Made by a program: the position numbers and the translations under genes
Source: Alphaproteobacteria bacterium
GTDB taxonomy: Bacteria; Pseudomonadota; Alphaproteobacteria; UBA6615
Reading direction: 5' to 3'
DNA length: 14,005 nucleotides
NCBI GenBank assembly: GCA_013003285.1
Contig: JABDJY010000358.1
Location: forward strand, 1 to 14,005
In this document: piece by piece, positions 12,265-14,005 of the stretch
Layout: every line of letters starts with the position of its first letter
Numbering within the stretch: position 1 is the first letter of the stretch
The notes under the pieces: generated by a model
Database searches by the model: none
Told to the model about the DNA's origin: nothing
What the model saw: the letters and a program-made list of their open reading frames with translations, nothing else

Positions 12265-13437
12265 ATGCCAGATACCGCAACAACCGAAAGATCGGGGCCG
12301 CTGGTTGGGCTCAAAGTGGTCGAATTGGCCGGAATCGGGCCGGCGCCCTTCGCCGCGATGCTGCTGGCCGATCTCGGCGCCGAGATTATCCGCGTCGACC
12401 GCCGCGCCGATCCGGGCCTGGGCGTACCCCGCGGCGCGGAATTCGATCTGATGAGCCGCAGCCGGCGTTCGATCGCCGTCGATCTGAAAAACCCGCAAGG
12501 CTCCGAGACCGTGCTTAAGCTCACCGAGGCTGCGGATGTGTTGATCGACCCGTTCCGCCCCGGCGTGACCGAGAAGCTCGGGCTCGGTCCCGACGCAGCG
12601 CTGGCGCGCAATCCTCGCCTAATCTATGCCCGCATGACCGGCTTCGGCAATGACGGGCCGCTGGCCCATACCGCCGGCCACGATATCAACTACATCTCCC
12701 TGACCGGCGCGCTGCATGCCATCGGCCCCAAGGAAGCCCCGGTGCCGCCGCTCAATATGATCGGCGATTTCGGCGGCGGCGGCATGTATCTCGCCTTCGG
12801 CGTGATGGCGGCGGTCTATGAGGCGCAGCGCAGCGGCGCCGGCCAGGTGGTCGATATCGGCATGGTCGATGGCGCGATCTCGCTGATGACGCCGATCTAC
12901 GGTCTCGCCGCCTCGGGCTATTGGAACGATGCGCGCGAAGAAAATATTCTCGATGGCGCCGCGCCTTTCTATGGCGCGTTCGAGACCGCCGACGGCAAAT
13001 TCGTCTCGATCGGCTCGATCGAGAAGAAATTCTACGCCCTGCTGTTGGAAAAGCTGGAGCTCGACCCCGACGCCTTGCCGCCGCAGATGGACCGCGACCA
13101 GTGGCCGGCGCTGAAGGCCACCATCGCCGAGACCATCAAGACCAAGACCCGCGACGAGTGGGTCGAGATCATGGAAGGCACCGACGTGTGCTTCGCACCG
13201 GTGCTGTCGCTCGCCGAAGCGCCGCAGCACCGCCATAACAAGGCGCGCGGCAACTTCGTGGAGGTCGCCGGCATCACCCAACCGGCCCCGGCGCCGCGCT
13301 TCAGCCGCACCCCCGGCAAGGTGCACTCGCCGCCGGCGATTCCCGGCGAGCATACCGAGGCGGTACTGGCCGATTGGGGCTTCAGCGAGACCGAAATATC
13401 CGAGCTGAAAGACGCCGCCGCAATCGGCCGCGCGTAG
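12265..13437 (+). CDS. Alpha-methylacyl-CoA racemase (CaiB/BaiF CoA-transferase family)
   Basis: A 390-residue member of the class III CoA-transferase family. It matches the racemase branch (AMACR, Mycobacterium Mcr): the active-site pair H139 in GHDINYISLTGAL and D168 in NMIGDFGGGGMYLAFG corresponds to His126 and Asp156 of Mcr, with nearly the same separation. A glutamate at about 253 (GSIEKKFYALLLEKL) fits the third conserved residue. True CoA-transferases of this family instead use a catalytic aspartate in a different context. The enzyme interconverts (R)- and (S)-2-methylacyl-CoA thioesters before beta-oxidation of branched fatty acids. The start at 12265 follows GGGAG with normal spacing; the longer frame to 12220 has no family similarity. 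The MBL-fold gene follows 28 bases later. Confidence 0.88.
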   Translation: MPDTATTERSGPLVGLKVVELAGIGPAPFAAMLLADLGAEIIRVDRRADPGLGVPRGAEFDLMSRSRRSIAVDLKNPQGSETVLKLTEAADVLIDPFRPGVTEKLGLGPDAALARNPRLIYARMTGFGNDGPLAHTAGHDINYISLTGALHAIGPKEAPVPPLNMIGDFGGGGMYLAFGVMAAVYEAQRSGAGQVVDIGMVDGAISLMTPIYGLAASGYWNDAREENILDGAAPFYGAFETADGKFVSIGSIEKKFYALLLEKLELDPDALPPQMDRDQWPALKATIAETIKTKTRDEWVEIMEGTDVCFAPVLSLAEAPQHRHNKARGNFVEVAGITQPAPAPRFSRTPGKVHSPPAIPGEHTEAVLADWGFSETEISELKDAAAIGRA

Positions 13438-13465
13438 AACGAACGCCCCAAGGATTGGAACGCCG

Positions 13466-14005
13466 ATGGCCACCGTGATCCCCTATAACCGGGAATTGGA
13501 GTTCGAATATGGCGCCTCGCAGCGCCTGTCGCCGCTGGTCCGCCGGGTGATCGCCCCCAACCCCAGCGCCTTCACCTTCCACGGCACCGGCACCTACATT
13601 ATCGGGAAGGGTTCGGGGTCAGGTTCGGTTGCGATCGTCGACCCTGGCCCCGATCTGCCCGAACATGTGGACGCGGTTCTGGCGGCGGTCAGCGGCGAGA
13701 CCGTCAGCCACATCCTGGTCACCCACACCCATCTCGATCACTCGCCGGCCACGGTGGCGGTTAAGGCGGCGACCGGCGCGCCGTCCTATGCGTTCGGGCC
13801 CCATGGCCGCGGCGGCGATGGCGAACAGGCCGAGGAAGGCGCCGATTTCGACTTCATGCCCGACCACCGCGTAGCCGACGGCGAGACCGTCGCCGGCGAC
13901 GGCTGGTCGGTGGAGGGGGTGCACACGCCGGGCCACACCTCAAACCATATGTGCTTTGCCTTGAAGGAAGAGAACGCGCTGTTCCCCGGCGACCATGTGA
14001 TGGGC
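13466..14005 (+). CDS. Metallo-beta-lactamase-fold hydrolase, 5' part
   Basis: The first 180 residues of a gene cut by the window end. It shows the metal motif HxHxDH as H87-x-H89-x-D91-H92 (THTHLDHSP), the third-site histidine H157 in HTPGHTSNH, and the bridging aspartate D176 in FPGDH. The ordering and spacing fit the LACTB2/glyoxalase-II-like branch, whose members often carry a C-terminal winged helix that is not visible here. They hydrolyse thioesters or phosphodiesters. The start at 13466 follows AAGGA and lies 28 bases after the racemase stop, suggesting an operon and possibly a thioesterase-type role in the same acyl-CoA route. Function beyond the fold is inferred. Confidence 0.85.
   Translation, partial: MATVIPYNRELEFEYGASQRLSPLVRRVIAPNPSAFTFHGTGTYIIGKGSGSGSVAIVDPGPDLPEHVDAVLAAVSGETVSHILVTHTHLDHSPATVAVKAATGAPSYAFGPHGRGGDGEQAEEGADFDFMPDHRVADGETVAGDGWSVEGVHTPGHTSNHMCFALKEENALFPGDHVMG

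Noticed and set aside
11525..12451. A 308-codon + strand frame opposite the aldolase
   Set aside because: It runs antisense through an aldolase with all four catalytic residues and into the promoter and racemase start; it has no motif and no ribosome-binding site.
12619..13473. A 284-codon minus strand frame opposite the racemase
   Set aside because: The + strand frame carries the racemase active-site pair; this frame has the Arg/His/Gly-rich make-up of a shadow.

Overview
The window looks like chromosomal DNA of a high-GC alphaproteobacterium, probably Rhodospirillales-like. This is an inference from base composition, codon use and the gene families; there is no rRNA or other phylogenetic marker to prove it. 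It is densely coding: 16 protein genes, two of them cut by the window edges. I see no tRNA, rRNA, insertion sequence or CRISPR array. The longest gene-free stretch is 159 bases (8936-9094).

Region 1 (1-342) is the 3' end of a cupin gene. Region 2 (400-7789) holds seven genes on the + strand with short gaps or overlaps. They are two transferases of the families called 'rSAM/selenodomain-associated' or 'arsenosugar biosynthesis' (TIGR04283 and TIGR04282 type), a radical SAM protein with extra C-terminal cysteines, an APH/choline-kinase-fold phosphotransferase, a periplasmic binding protein of the YnjB type, a TauE/SafE-type membrane exporter, and a two-domain ABC permease of the YnjC type. This is the most interesting part of the window. 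It resembles a small pathway (radical chemistry, nucleotidyl/glycosyl transfer, phosphorylation) joined to a transport unit. The ATPase that should energise the transporter is missing, and so are the usual ArsS/ArsM partners of the two transferases. The substrate is unknown.

Region 3 (7860-8935) is a two-gene unit: a zeta-class GST (maleylacetoacetate isomerase-like, with an altered active-site motif) and a GlcG/HbpS-type protein whose start overlaps the preceding stop. It ends in a short repeat-like segment with a strong intrinsic terminator.

Region 4 (9095-11366) is a familiar stress or redox arrangement: a doxX-pirin operon on the minus strand, read divergently from a LysR regulator across an AT-rich control region.

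Region 5 (11363-14005) has an HpcH/HpaI-type aldolase on the minus strand, whose stop overlaps that of the LysR gene. Divergent from it is an alpha-methylacyl-CoA racemase (CaiB/BaiF family), followed by a metallo-beta-lactamase-fold hydrolase cut by the window end. This region suggests carboxylic-acid or acyl-CoA catabolism.
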